Shown piece after piece: positions 1 to 10,422 of a stretch of DNA of 64,000 bases. Position 1 is the stretch's first letter. Each line of letters opens with the position of its first letter. The position numbers were made by a program, and so were the translations under genes. The stretch is from Callorhinus ursinus (Eukaryota; Chordata; Mammalia; Carnivora; Otariidae), in assembly GCF_003265705.1 (NCBI RefSeq), contig NW_020313288.1, positions 487,210 through 551,209 on the forward strand, written 5' to 3'. The notes beneath the pieces are model-generated. The model did no database searches, had not been told where the DNA came from, and saw nothing but the letters and a program-made list of their open reading frames with translations.

Positions 1-385
1 TAAATGTGGTGTATCCATACAATGGAATATTATTCTGCTATAAAAAGGAGTGAAGCACAGACTCGTGCTACCATGTGGGACGAACCCTGAACACACGATG
101 CTCAGTGAGAGAGCCAGAAACAAAGGGTCACACATAGTATGTGATTTCATTTCTATGAAACATCCAGAACAGGCAAATCCACAGAGACAGAAAGTGGATT
201 CGTGAGTACCAGGGGCTGAGAGGAGGGAATGGGGAGTGACAGCTAATAGGGACGAGTTTCCTTTTCTTATGTCTTGGAACTAGATAGAGGTAGTGGTTAC
301 ACAACATTGTGAATGTTCTAAATGCCACTGAATTGTACACTTTAATAGGGTTAATGGTTAATTTTATGTTATGTGAATTCCTGCA
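1..385 (+). repeat. L1 3' end, sense
   Basis: It carries the typical ORF2-end to 3'UTR text of old mammalian L1: ACAATGGAATATTATTCTGC, AAGGAGTGAAGCACAGA, then GAATTGTACACTTTAATAGGG and TTAATTTTATGTTATGTGAA. It runs off the left edge. It is the clearest L1 piece on the + strand and lies outside the gene. Confidence 0.8.
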
Positions 386-1180
386 CCACTAAAATTTAAT
401 AAAGCTCCCAGAGTCTCTCAGCTGGTCTTAGGTCATGCCCCACCCCACTAAACCAATTCCAGGAGTCAGAGAGATGCAATCCTTTGATTGGCCAGGTTTG
501 GACCTATGCTTCCTTGTGCCAGTGGGGAGCCCCACTCTAACTGGGGTCTGAGAGGGGTGGGGGATAAGTGGGGGTTGGGAGTTGAAGTCCTCCTTCAAGC
601 CTTGTGCCCTGTCATGAGTTGGCATTCTCCCGGAAGGGCTGCTATTTTAAAATTCATACAAAGGGGACTTACAGGCTCATATTGGCCCTGGGAGGAGTAC
701 CAGGATCGGGGATTGTTTCACAGAGAAACGGCAAATGTCCGGTGTGCTGCCCTCTTCTGGGGAAATGCTTTGTTGCACATATTTTTGGTCGGTTCCCAAA
801 CCATTCAGGGTTCCCTATTGCCCATGAGATAAGGGGCAAATGCTTCAATGTGCCATTCAAGATCTGCTCTGCGCTGAGGTTAATCTAGGGTGGGACTCCA
901 ACTGGCCACTGGGCTCTGCTCCAGTTTGGTCATATTCAGTATTGCTATGTATGGTTGTGTGTGCATTTGTGGCTGGCAAGAAACTGGCAGGTACAGGGAA
1001 CATGCTCCAGATCAGAAAGAAGATTCCCCCCAAATTTTGATGGGCTGAACCATCTACAAGGTGAAAGGTAGGGGGGGAAGAGTGCTAAGCCCTACGCGTG
1101 GGTGCAAATAAACTGGACCACTAGGGGGCGATAGAGACCTAATGTAGTAGCAGTTCAGCCCCGGGGCGGGGGCAAGCCAG
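386..1180. other. Intergenic, no feature recognised
   Basis: Both strands carry short open frames only. I see no repeat consensus, RNA or conserved coding pattern. Confidence 0.5.
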
Positions 1181-1335
1181 ACTCCCTAAGTTCAAAATGT
1201 TACTTTCTAGCTGTGGGAGTTGGGCCACCACTTATAGTCTCTCTGTATCTCAATTTCATTGCTTGTAACATTGAGATAACGTGTATCATGCATTTTGCCA
1301 AGTGCTCAAATTACTATTTACTTTGTCTTTCTTTA
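1181..1335 (+). repeat. MIR
   Basis: A degraded MIR core is visible: TTTCTAGCTGTGGGAGTTGG, then CTCTGTATCTCAATTTCATT and a GATAACGTGTATCATG tail. Confidence 0.5.
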
Positions 1336-1464
1336 AATCTACTCCCTTTGCTCACACTGCTGTTTAAATAGGAAACATTGTGTCACTTTAAGAAGTCATT
1401 TGTTATAGATAAAAAACAACCAGAAAACTAGATACAGTAACAACAAAAAGTGTTATTAACTGCA

Positions 1465-1695
1465 GCTCAGTAATCCTGAACCCAGTCTGCACATTAGAAT
1501 CCCCAGCTGAATTTAAACGAAAGTGTGTGTGCCTGTGCGTGTGTGTACGTGGATGTGTGTATGGGGTTAGGTGTCTCTGTCTTACTCCAGACTAATGAGA
1601 CCTGAATCTCTGAAGGTGGGATTTTTCTTAAGGCTCCTGGCACTGGTATTTTTTACAGATTATCAGGAGATTTCAAAGTCCAGGCACCAGATATG
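1465..1695. repeat. hAT-Charlie-type MITE fragment (MER5-like) split by a GT stretch
   Basis: Flanking pieces such as TCTGCACATTAGAATCCCCA, GACCTGAATCTCTGAAGGTG and GGCACTGGTATTTTTTACAG match the MER5/Charlie MITE pattern from memory. A degenerate TGTGTG block (about 1520-1562) interrupts them. Confidence 0.4.
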
Positions 1696-1874
1696 ATCAC
1701 CTATCCCAGGCTCTGAATTCTAGGTCTGTTCTCTTGTCATTAAGGTAGATTAGAGAATGACAGGGAAGAGTTTAAAACACATGAGCACCAAGCCAAGACT
1801 TTCCTCCTGAAGGAGTTAGAAAGACTGAAGAGAAATGAAAAGGAACCAACCTTCTCTTTCATGATTCATTATTA

Positions 1875-2038
1875 TTTCATTTCATGCAACAACTATTTAT
1901 TGAGCATCTACTTTGCAGCAGGCACTGTTCTCAGGATACATCAGTGAACAAAACAAAGATCCCGGCCCTCTTGGAGTTTCCATTCCATTTAGGGGAGATA
2001 GACAATGGACTTAATAGTAAATATGTGTATATTAGGAA
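1875..2038. repeat. L2-like LINE fragment
   Basis: The text CAACTATTTATTGAGCATCT, GCAGGCACTGTTCTCAGGAT and GTGAACAAAACAAAGATCCC is characteristic of ancient L2-type 3' ends. Confidence 0.5.
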
Positions 2039-2045
2039 GTGATAA

Positions 2046-2258
2046 GGGATGCCTGGGTGGCTCAGTCGGCTGGGCATCTGCCTTCAGCTCGGGTCATGAT
2101 CCCTGGGTTCCTGGGATCGAGTCCCACATCGGGCTTCTTGCTTAGTGGGGAGCCTGCTTCTCCCTCTGCCTGCCACTACCCCTGCTTGTACATGTTCACT
2201 CACTCTCTCTCTCTCTCCCTCACAAATGAATAAATAAAATCTTTATTTAAAAAAGGGG
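2046..2258 (+). repeat. Can-SINE (tRNA-Lys derived)
   Basis: The head is GATGCCTGGGTGGCTCAGTC, followed by a CT-rich stretch and a tail AATAAATAAAATCTT. Target duplication GTGATAA occurs at 2039-2045 and 2259-2265. Confidence 0.9.
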
Positions 2259-2384
2259 GTGATAAATGCTGTGGATAAAGGAAAAATTAGAGCAGGGTCA
2301 CAAGGGTTGGGGAGCTATGGTGCGGGGACAGAATTAGATGGGATGGTCATGGTAGGCCTCATCAAGAAGTTTCCTGGCTTTGCC

Positions 2385-2540
2385 ATATACGCATCATGCA
2401 ACTTTGGGCTAACTCACTCACCTCCGAGCCTCAGTTTTCTCATCTGTAAAATGGGGCCAACAACACTTACCTCATAGTATTGTGAGGATGAAATGAGATA
2501 GTATGAGTTTGCACATAACAGGTGTTGGCTATGAGAAAAT
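2385..2540 (+). repeat. MIR
   Basis: The core CCTCAGTTTTCTCATCTGTA plus AAATGGGG is clear, followed by GTGAGGATGAAATGAGATAG and a GCACATAACAGGTGTTGGCT tail. Confidence 0.75.
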
Positions 2541-2599
2541 GGGGCAGCCCTCTGTTGACCTCCTGAAGGAAGGAATACAGTGGTTCTATTTTAAGCACA

Positions 2600-3300
2600 G
2601 GATGTGTTTTTAAAATTTTTGCTTTTTATTATAGAAATTTACACACACAGATATAAAGTATAAAGAATAGTTTGAGGAACAGTTTGACATATCCATCACC
2701 TAGATTCAACAATGTTTAACATTTGCCATTTTTGCTTCTATTTGGCATCTAATTTTTAATTAATATATTTTATTTTTTTAAAGATTTATCTATCTATTTA
2801 TTTATTTGACAGAGAGAGAGAGAGCACACAAGCAGGGGGAGTGACAGGCAGAGGGAGAGGGAGAGGGAGAGGCAGGCTCACCACTGAGCAGGGACCCAGG
2901 ACCCTGGGATCATGACCTGAGCCAAAGGCAGACGCTTAACCCACTGAGCCACCCAGGCGCCCCTTATTAATGTATTTAGAAGGCAATTAGTACTGGCCGG
3001 CATTTATGCAGCCACAATGTATAAGTCCTTCTAAACCAAACCCATGCATCTCTAAAACAGTAAGGACACTTTACTACACAACCATAGTCTCATGATCGCA
3101 ACTAACCAAATACATTTTCAAATATCAGTTGCTATTATCCATGTTCCTATTTCCCCAGTTGACACAGCTAGTTTGTTCAAAACCCAAGGTCCAGTGACAG
3201 ATGCCCACATTGCAGTTCATTGTGAGGCCACCTCCTGTACCTCCGGGCAGTCACCTTTTCTCTCATTCCCTCCTGTTGACGCAAAGAAGCCAGGCTGTTG
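2600..3300 (-). repeat. Old LINE (probably L1) fragment, split by a Can-SINE
   Basis: Pieces before and after the SINE at 2771-2965 (ATAGAAATTTACACACACAG, AGGACACTTTACTACACAAC, TTTCCCCAGTTGACACAG) match antisense old L1 text from memory. The family is not certain, and the right boundary is vague. Confidence 0.4.
2771..2965 (-). repeat. Can-SINE
   Basis: Reverse orientation, ending GAGCCACCCAGGCGCCCC. Near-perfect 12-bp target duplication ATTAATATATTT (2759-2770) / ATTAATGTATTT (2966-2977). Confidence 0.9.
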
Positions 3301-3944
3301 AGATTCCACCTTCTAGATTGGTCTGACTGCTTCACATGATGTCATCTCTCATGCTCCTCTGTATTCATGTGTTTCTGCTGTGAACTGGAAGTTAGGACAT
3401 TAGGGGTGATCAGATGCAGGGTTAAACTTTTGGGCAAGAACTTTCCTTTTGGTGCTGTGTACTTCTCATCACTCCTGGCAGGAGTCCATCATTCTGCTTG
3501 TCCCGCTGCTTTGCTGCTAAGAGTGGTCACTGTACCAAGGTGGTGACAGCATGATGTTTCCGTGGCAGAGTTACTTTTTTCCTCTTCGCATTTAGCAGAC
3601 AATCTGAGGGAAGATCTGTGGCGAACATGAGACTTTCCAGTCCCCTGTAACCTTTCAGGGAATGGTTTTAGCCTCCATAGATGACTCTTGTCCGCAATGG
3701 TTGTTTAATTAGTGGTTTGAAAATAGTGATTTTGCTATCATCCTTCCAACATTATCAGCTGGTGTTTTTCTGTGAAAAGGACTTTCCCTCATCAACTGAG
3801 CTCTTTCATGCTGTAAAGGCATGGTAAGTCAGGAGTTGATGTAGTTGGCACTTTCGAAAGTGATGAATGAGCTATGCTGTTGTCTTGATATTATTATGGA
3901 CTCGTGGATATTTATATGTTCGCAGTGTCAAGAAATCCATTAAT
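3301..3944. other. Intergenic, no feature recognised
   Basis: AT-moderate sequence. Some of it may continue the preceding LINE, but I see no diagnostic motif. Confidence 0.4.
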
Positions 3945-4385
3945 TTTTTAATGTGGTAAAAATATACATAACAAAATTTATGATCATAACCACTTTCAGT
4001 GCATAGCTCAGTGGCATGAGGCACACTCACATCGTTGTGCAACCACGCCCACCCTCCATCTCCAGAACTTTCCATCTCTCCTAAACTGAGACTCTGTCCC
4101 CAGGAAACACTGACTCCCCACCCACTTCCCTAGCCCTGGCTCCCGCCCTCTCCTCTCTTTCTCTGTGAATGGGACTCCTCTAGGGATCTTCTATGAGTGG
4201 AATCACATAGGATGTGTCCTTTTGTGTCTGGCTTATTCCACTGAGCATAAGGTCTTCCACATTGTAGCAGGTGTCCTTCCTTTTTAAGGCTAAATATATT
4301 CCACTGCATGGATGGATCCCATTTTGTTTGTCCATTCAACTGTTGATGGACACTTGGGTTGTTTTCCCATTATTTTTTCCGATTC
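3945..4385 (-). repeat. L1 3'-end fragment, antisense
   Basis: Antisense text of the L1 terminal region: GTGGTAAAAATATACATAAC, CATCTCCAGAACTTTCCATC, GAGTGGAATCACATAGGATG, GTCCATTCAACTGTTGATGG. Confidence 0.8.
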
Positions 4386-4608
4386 TCAAAGGGTTATGCT
4401 TGATTTAGTGGGAGCCCTGGGGATATAGTTTTGAAAACCCTCCACAGTTCAGAATCTAACTGAAGGAGCATTTCCCAGATGAGTAAGGGGGAGGTGGCTG
4501 AGTTCCTGAAGCTCTTCCTTGCAACAACTGTAGCCTGAAGGTTTTTCACTGCAAGCTTCCTTTAGAGACAAATGGCTAACCCCCCAATTTTTGTCCCTTT
4601 ACCTGGGG

Positions 4609-4795
4609 TGGTGGTTCTGAAATTTGAGTAAGTTTCACTATCATCTGCAGGGCTAGTTCAACCATCCCTCTGGGTGCAGGCCACGCATCCAGAGTTTCTG
4701 ATTCTGTAAATCAAGGGAGACCAGAATTTGCATTTTGAATAAAGTTCCCAGGGGATGCCAAACCTGCTGTTTCGAGGACCACTTAGAGCTACTGA
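4609..4795 (+). repeat. MER5A-like hAT-Charlie MITE
   Basis: About 187 bp with inverted ends: GTGGTTCTGAAATTTGAG at left and GAGGACCACTTAGAGCTACT at right. Inside are CCAGAGTTTCTGATTCTGTA and AGAATTTGCATTTTGAATAA, as in MER5A. Confidence 0.7.
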
Positions 4796-5135
4796 TCCAC
4801 TTACATCCAGCTATAGGATTAAAAAAAAAGTTGTACACACATTAAAGTTGCTGCTTATTTTCTCAGCATGTCCTTCATTTCTTCCCCCCAGCACACCCAG
4901 CCCCAAAAGGTACAGTATTACTATGACAGCATTTGGCCTTCTTCAGAGTTTTACATGGAATTATGTTCATTCCAAAGTTAACTGATTTCCTGGTGCTGTT
5001 CTTCAGAGCAAAGTAGTGCCCTGATTACCTAAAGAATACTTGGCCGACACTTAAATGTGAAGGGGAGGGCAAGAAAACCCCAAGCAAACCAAAAGCCCTG
5101 GTTTATTATAAGAAGAAATTTAAAATAACTGTACA

Positions 5136-5325
5136 GGGGCGCCTGGGTGGCTTAGTTGGTTAAGTGTCTGCCTTCAGCTCAGGTCATGATCCCAAGGTCC
5201 TGGGATGGAGCTCGGAGTCAAGCTCCCTTCTCAGGGAGGAGCCTGCTTCTCCCTCTCCTCCCCACTTGTGCTTCCTGTTGCTCTCTGCCTCTCTCTCAAA
5301 CAAATACATAAAATCTTTAAAAAAC
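5136..5325 (+). repeat. Can-SINE
   Basis: The head is GGCGCCTGGGTGGCTTAGTT. Perfect 14-bp target duplication AAAATAACTGTACA at 5122-5135 and 5326-5339. Confidence 0.95.
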
Positions 5326-5339
5326 AAAATAACTGTACA

Positions 5340-5610
5340 AGGGTCCCCAAGTTGCAGGCAGAAGTCCTATTGTCCGAGAGACAAGTGGCTTGCCAGATCC
5401 TAAAAAAGATGGAACGATATGTCTCTATCTCATCTAAACGAAGTTTAGAAATTGTGAAATTACATGATCATGGGTAAATTAAGAAACGGTTTTAGAGGGA
5501 TTAGCAAGATAAATTTCACGGATAAAATGAGACTTTCTTGATCATTTTAATGGAGAAGACTTCAAATGTGTCTGATTCAAGTTAATATGAACTAGCATTA
5601 CAAGGTACTG
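5340..5610. other. Intergenic, no feature recognised
   Basis: Unique-looking sequence between the last upstream SINE and the MIR that precedes the CpG island. Confidence 0.4.
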
Positions 5611-5662
5611 AGTGTTCCCATTTCACAGATGCGCAAACTGAGACTCAGGGGGAGAGGTGAGT
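5611..5662 (-). repeat. MIR fragment
   Basis: TTCCCATTTCACAGATGCGC then AAACTGAGACTCAGG is the reverse of the MIR core. Confidence 0.55.
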
Positions 5663-5769
5663 CGACCAGGCTTTCCCTGATGCAGATCCAGCTCCGGAAA
5701 ATTAATTTCCAGTTCCAGAGCCCAGAGCCCATTCCATGACACGGTAGCAACACGTGGCCAGGAAACAAA

Positions 5770-6338
5770 AGTGTTCCTAGGGCTCCCTCCCCAGAGCTCG
5801 AACCGCCACCTCAGCCGGACCAGGTTAGGCTCAGGCCGGGGGAAGCTCCGGCCACGAGGCAGCGCCCCCTGCGGGCCGCAGTGCGCAGGCGCGGCACGCC
5901 CGTCCCGCCCCCGCCCCCCTCCACGTGCGGCGCACACCTCGCGCTCCCCTCTGCTGGGCTCGCCTCGCGCCTCCCTCCCTCCCTCCCACCGCCCCTCCGG
6001 TTCGGGCTTCCCATTGGCTGGGGGCTTCGTCCCTCCGACCGCAGCCCGGCAGGCCCCCGCCAGGCAGGAAGTCCCGCCCCAGGAGCGGCCGTCCGCGCCG
6101 CAGATTAGCCCAGGCGGCTGTCAGTCGGGGCGGCAGGCCAGAGTCGGCGGCGGGGGCCCGCGGTCGGTGCGCGACCCGGACTGGCGGTGGTTTCCGGTTC
6201 CGCGGGGCTGGCGGGCGGGCGGGCAGCCGGGAGCGGCGGCGGCGGCGGCGCCTGACAGACAATGAGGGCGGCGGGGCGGCGCTGAGCGGCGGCGGCGGCG
6301 AGCGACGCGGGGCCCGGGGGCGGGGCGGGGCGCCAGCC
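5770..6338 (+). promoter_or_regulatory. MLLT1: CpG-island, TATA-less promoter and 5'UTR of MLLT1
   Basis: GC content and CpG density rise sharply at about 5770 and stay high to about 6700. No TATA box is visible. Recognisable motifs, by eye, are an NRF1-like TGCGCAGGCGCG (5882-5893), an E-box CACGTG (5922-5927), GC boxes around 5904-5918 and 6314-6331, an inverted CCAAT box (ATTGG 6013-6017), and ETS-type cores CAGGAAGT (6065-6072) and TTTCCGGTT (6191-6199). These fit a housekeeping promoter with dispersed starts. Two short CGG runs (6234-6250, 6287-6300) are probably in the 5'UTR. The exact start site cannot be read from sequence. Confidence 0.85.
6262..6285 (+). CDS. Upstream ORF in MLLT1 5'UTR (7 codons)
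   Basis: ATG AGG GCG GCG GGG CGG CGC TGA ends 53 nt before the main ATG. The context has A at -3, which is favourable, and A at +4. It is in a different frame from MLLT1, so it would have to be reinitiated past or leaky-scanned. It matters only if transcription starts upstream of 6262, which is likely from the promoter layout but not proven. Confidence 0.4.
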   Translation: MRAAGRR

Positions 6339-6350
6339 ATGGACAATCAG
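6339..6350 (+). CDS. MLLT1: MLLT1 coding exon 1 (MDNQ)
   Basis: This exon has only four codons (ATG GAC AAT CAG), followed directly by donor GTGAGG at 6351. The ATG has G at -3 and G at +4, a strong Kozak context. The same frame stays open upstream to about 5925 but contains no earlier ATG, so this is the first in-frame start. MDNQ matches the known ENL N-terminus; AF9 starts differently. The exon ends in phase 0. Because almost all of exon 1 is 5'UTR, the promoter and first intron are separated from the YEATS-coding sequence by 9.3 kb. Confidence 0.95.
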
Positions 6351-6587
6351 GTGAGGAGCGGCCGCGCCGCCCCAGCGCAGCCCGCCGCCCGCCCGGTCCC
6401 CTCCCTCCCTCCCACGACCCGCCCGCCGGGCCCTCCTGGGTCCCGGCCTCCCCGCCCACGCTCAGCTCCCGCCCGCCCCGCTTTGTGCTCGCCCGCCGCT
6501 CCCCCGGCCTTTATGTGGGGCGGGGGCGCCCCTCCCCCATCCGCGACCCCGGCCCGGCCGGAGCGCCTCGGACTTCTCTGGGGACCC

Positions 6588-6965
6588 CCGCCTGGCCCGG
6601 CGCAGAGCCCCCTGAGACACCTCCCGGAGCCGCAGCCCGGCCCGGACCCCCCGGGATGCCGCTTGTGATCCCAGTCCAGCCCAGAGCCTTCTGGGACACT
6701 CCTCGGGACCCTGGCCCAGGCCAGAGGCTCCACAGGCGGCTCAGACTCCCCTGGGACTCCCCCTGAGACTCCCGTGCAGCCCAGCACCCTCTGGGACGCT
6801 CCTCGGGCCCCTGAACCAGCCTAGAGCCCCCACAGCTGGCCTGGAAACCCCTGCGGTGCCCTTTGGGACCCCAGTGCGGCCCGGAACCCCTTGGACCCCA
6901 GCCCACTCCAGAGTCCCCGCAGGCACCCCAGGGAACTCTGGCCCCGTCCAGAGAGTCCCACAGCT
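6588..6965. repeat. Degenerate ~80-101-bp tandem repeat just inside intron 1
   Basis: Successive units align around CAGAGCCTTCTGGGACACTC (from 6682) and CAGCACCCTCTGGGACGCTC. Unit starts lie near 6603, 6670, 6771 and 6870. Units two and three are clearly related over their length; the first and last are weaker. Confidence 0.55.
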
Positions 6966-9867
6966 GCCCCTGTGGGGGGTGAAGGGACCCCTCAGATTTG
7001 TCAGATCTGGGCTGTACCACCCTTCTTTGGCTCTAGGGCCTGTCGCCTCCTCTCTCCGGACCCTTGGCCCAGAGTCCCCTCAAACTAAGTGAGCCCGCAG
7101 CCTGTTGCTGCTTTTTCCTTAAACCGGTTGCTGGGGTTTGAGTCCCCCCCCCACCAGCCTCCCCATCCCCAGCCCCCCCAGAATCCCTGGGACCTTGGTG
7201 CAGCCTCCCGCTTCCTCAAACCTAGGCCCACCCTAAGCCTTCTTCTCCCTCCTTCTCTTCCAGGACCGAGCCTTCTCTCACCCTTGATCTTGCCACTGCC
7301 TTAGCCTAGGTGACCATTTCCCCTTGAACTCTGGCTGGGGCCTGGGTTTTTCCCACAAGGACCCAGGCCTGAGTTGAGCTCACCCCCTCATCCCCACTTT
7401 GGACTTGGGCTTGCTTCCTCAGACACTTTTGACCTCCCCGCCCCTTGCTTCCTCAGCTCCCTCTGGTTTCAGGCCCTGGTCAGTCCCTCGGCCCCTGGTG
7501 CCTGAAGGGCTCTCTAACCTTCAGACCTTTCACACCAGGCCCAGGGGCATTTTATGCTCTGACCTGGAGCCCCTAAGCCCTTCAGACACCAGATACCTCA
7601 CTTCCCTCAGCTTGGGTCCTCTTTGCCCCTGCAGCCCTGACTTAACACTTCCCCACACTCTCCCCCAGTCCAGATCTCAGTCTGCCTCTTTCACCCTCAG
7701 CTGGCTTCCCTTTGCAGACCTGCAATCCCTCCCCCCCCCCCCCCCCGAACCTCTCTCCTTGCATTCAGGGTCTCCCACTTCCTCCCAACATCCCACAGCC
7801 TGACGTTTTGGCTTTCAGCCACTGTCCTCTCCCCCCAGCACACCCCATATCCCTGCCTTCCCCAGCATCTTAGGGCCTTGCTCCAAACTCAGGGTGGTTC
7901 CCCAACCTCCATAAACTCTCCCCATGGCCCCTTTCCCTCCGTCCGGAAACCCGGAGTCAAACTCTGTCAGCTTAAGTAAACCTGAGGCCTTTCAGGCCCT
8001 GGGCCCGTTTTCACCAGCTCTGCGCGGTCTCCTCTTCAATACCCATGCCCCTTCCTCTCTCAAGCCTAGGACTGTTGTAGTCCCCAGCATGGGGTCATTT
8101 ATTTCTTCATCCTTGCCCACTGCCCCTGGCTTCCAGGGGCGCGAGGCCAGGAAAGGCGGTGGTGTGGGGCTATGGGGGTGGCAGCTGAAATCTGCAGTTA
8201 GGGCAGGTTGGGGCCTCCCTGGCTGCTGGCGCCACTGAGGCGGCTCTGTCTGGTAAGGCACTGTGTGGCTGTGAGGTCTCAGGGGCGCGTGGGCAGGAGA
8301 CCTCCTGTCTTGCCCATCCCGGTCACCTGTGGTGGTACAGGATCATTGTGGCCTTTCTCTTGAGAGGTGGGGTAGAGTTTATAGCTGTTCAATGATGGAT
8401 TTCTGTAGCGTGGTGTGAGTTCACTTCTCTTGAAGGGACAGAGCTTGTTGCCTCCAGCCTGCACTGAGTTAAAAAACAAAAGAGAATATACCTTCAGTGT
8501 CTACTCTCAGTGAAGCCCCCCTCCGTGGGAAAGTCTTGTTGGGTACCACGCAGGCATAGAATGTGGCTCCCACCTGTCACCCCACCTGCTAGTCCCCCAG
8601 GGAGGTATCTTCAGCCCAAATGTGTCCATTCCCCTGTGATTTGCCAGGACCTGGCCGTATGGGTTGTTGTCATTTATGTAAGTGGAATGGTGGGGATAGG
8701 TGGCATTCTTGGCCGTGACAGAGGGAGAGAACAGTCTTGCTTGAGTGGACTGGTGATCACACTTGGGCTGGGAGAGAGAGATCTCCACTGCCTGGTGTGC
8801 GGCCGCTAGCACCTGTGACTGTTTACATTCAGATGCACCAGAGCGAAAGAGGCAGTTTCTCAGTGGCCCTAGCCCCAGTTTAAGTGCCCGTTAACCACCA
8901 CTACTGAGCTGCTGGCCACCTTAATGGGCAGCTCAGAGAGACAACAGTTCCATCATGGCAGAAAGTTCCATGGGGCAGTGCTAGTCTAGATCCTTACAGA
9001 AGTATTCGCAAGTGAAACTGACCCCAAAGGAAAGTATGTGGCATTCCATAGTCTGAATCTCTATTCCTGGCTGCATCTCTGCCAATCTGGGAGAGGCCAG
9101 GAGCTCTGTCCCTTTCTCACAGAGATGGCAGTCCCTGGGAAGACAGGAGAGAATGGTGTCCTTTACCCAAGTGAGTGAGTTGGCTACGAGTGTGCAGGAA
9201 TGACTTTGGTGCGTGGAAAACGCTTTTAATTCACTAGAATCTCGGCTTTCCCTTTCTCCCTTGAGTTGCCCCAAACCTGTACATGGCTCAGCCTGATGGG
9301 AAACAACAGGACTTTTCCCTAAGGGCCCCTTACCCTGCTTGCTTTGGGAGGGTTTGATTCTCTTTACCTTCCTGCCTTAGTCTCTAGAACTTTCAGGCTC
9401 AGCTAAGAAGGGGGATTCTGCATTTTGCTCTGGGCTCCCAACTTCTCAGCATTGAAATCCTTACCCCATGGCCAGGAAAAGTCTTTCTGATTCCCTTTGC
9501 CCTGACTTTAACCCATCTAACCCAACCCCCAGTCCAGACTCACAGGTCCATTGTGGGTTTTGTATTTTGGGGGGTCATGGCCAGGAGGCATGGGTGGTGT
9601 GGAAGGATGGCATGGGTGCAGATGGAGCAGATGGTGAGAACATGGAGGAAGGAGAATGGGGACAGTGTCTGCGGGCACTGGGGGGGCCTTGGGAGCCAGG
9701 GGTGGTGTCAGCATCTGGATGGTCCTGTTCTCTGAAGGGACCAGGGAGTCCTCCCTTCACAGAAGCCCTGGGCCTGGCACCTGAGATGGGTGGCCGACCC
9801 ATTGAATCACACAGTTGAAATGATACTTGCTGATTCTGCCAAGTTCAGGTGTGAGATCCCACTGCTG

Positions 9868-9978
9868 TTGACCATCCTCTGTTCCAGAAGAGGAGGTTTG
9901 TTTCTGACAGCGATGGCCCAGTTTACAGATACGGAAATGGAGGCTCAGGAGGGTCCCGAGAGGAGTCAGGACCAGGTG
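9868..9978 (-). repeat. MIR
   Basis: Reverse MIR core: CAGTTTACAGATACGGAAAT then GGAGGCTCAGGAGGGTC. Confidence 0.55.
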
Positions 9979-10195
9979 GGATTCCTAGGGAACTGTGTCC
10001 TTTTCCCAAACCCTGGGGAGAAAGGCTCAGACTTGCACAGAGCACTAACTTCAGGGTGACGGGATTCTCCCCTACCCAGGTCTGAGACCATCACTGGAAA
10101 GTTGACCTGCTGAGTAGTTTGTCCTAAAGTTACTATGTTGTATAGTACTTGAGGTAGGAACCAGAATCTTCTTCACCTTTATGACCATCATAGTT

Positions 10196-10422
10196 CCTTT
10201 CTTTCCTTTTTTTTTTTTTTTTTTTAAGCCTTACGTATTTTAGAGAGAGCATGAGAGTGAGTGAACTGGTGGGGAGGAGCAGAGGGAGAGAGAATCTCAA
10301 GCAGACTCCCCACTGAGCATGGAGCCTGATTTGGGGCTCGGTCCCATGACCCTGAGATCATGATCTAAGCTGAAATCAAGAGTCAGACACTGAACCGACT
10401 GAGCCACCCCGGCGCCCTGTAT
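10196..10422 (-). repeat. Can-SINE, older and diverged
   Basis: T-run at about 10208-10225, ending GAGCCACCCCGGCGCCCTG. Target duplication CCATCATAGTT at 10185-10195 and 10423-10433. Confidence 0.9.

Noticed and set aside
5771..6787. Several long open frames on both strands in the CpG island
   Set aside because: They come from very high GC with few stop codons. They are Pro/Arg/Gly/Ala-rich, and only the MDNQ codons at 6339-6350 are supported.
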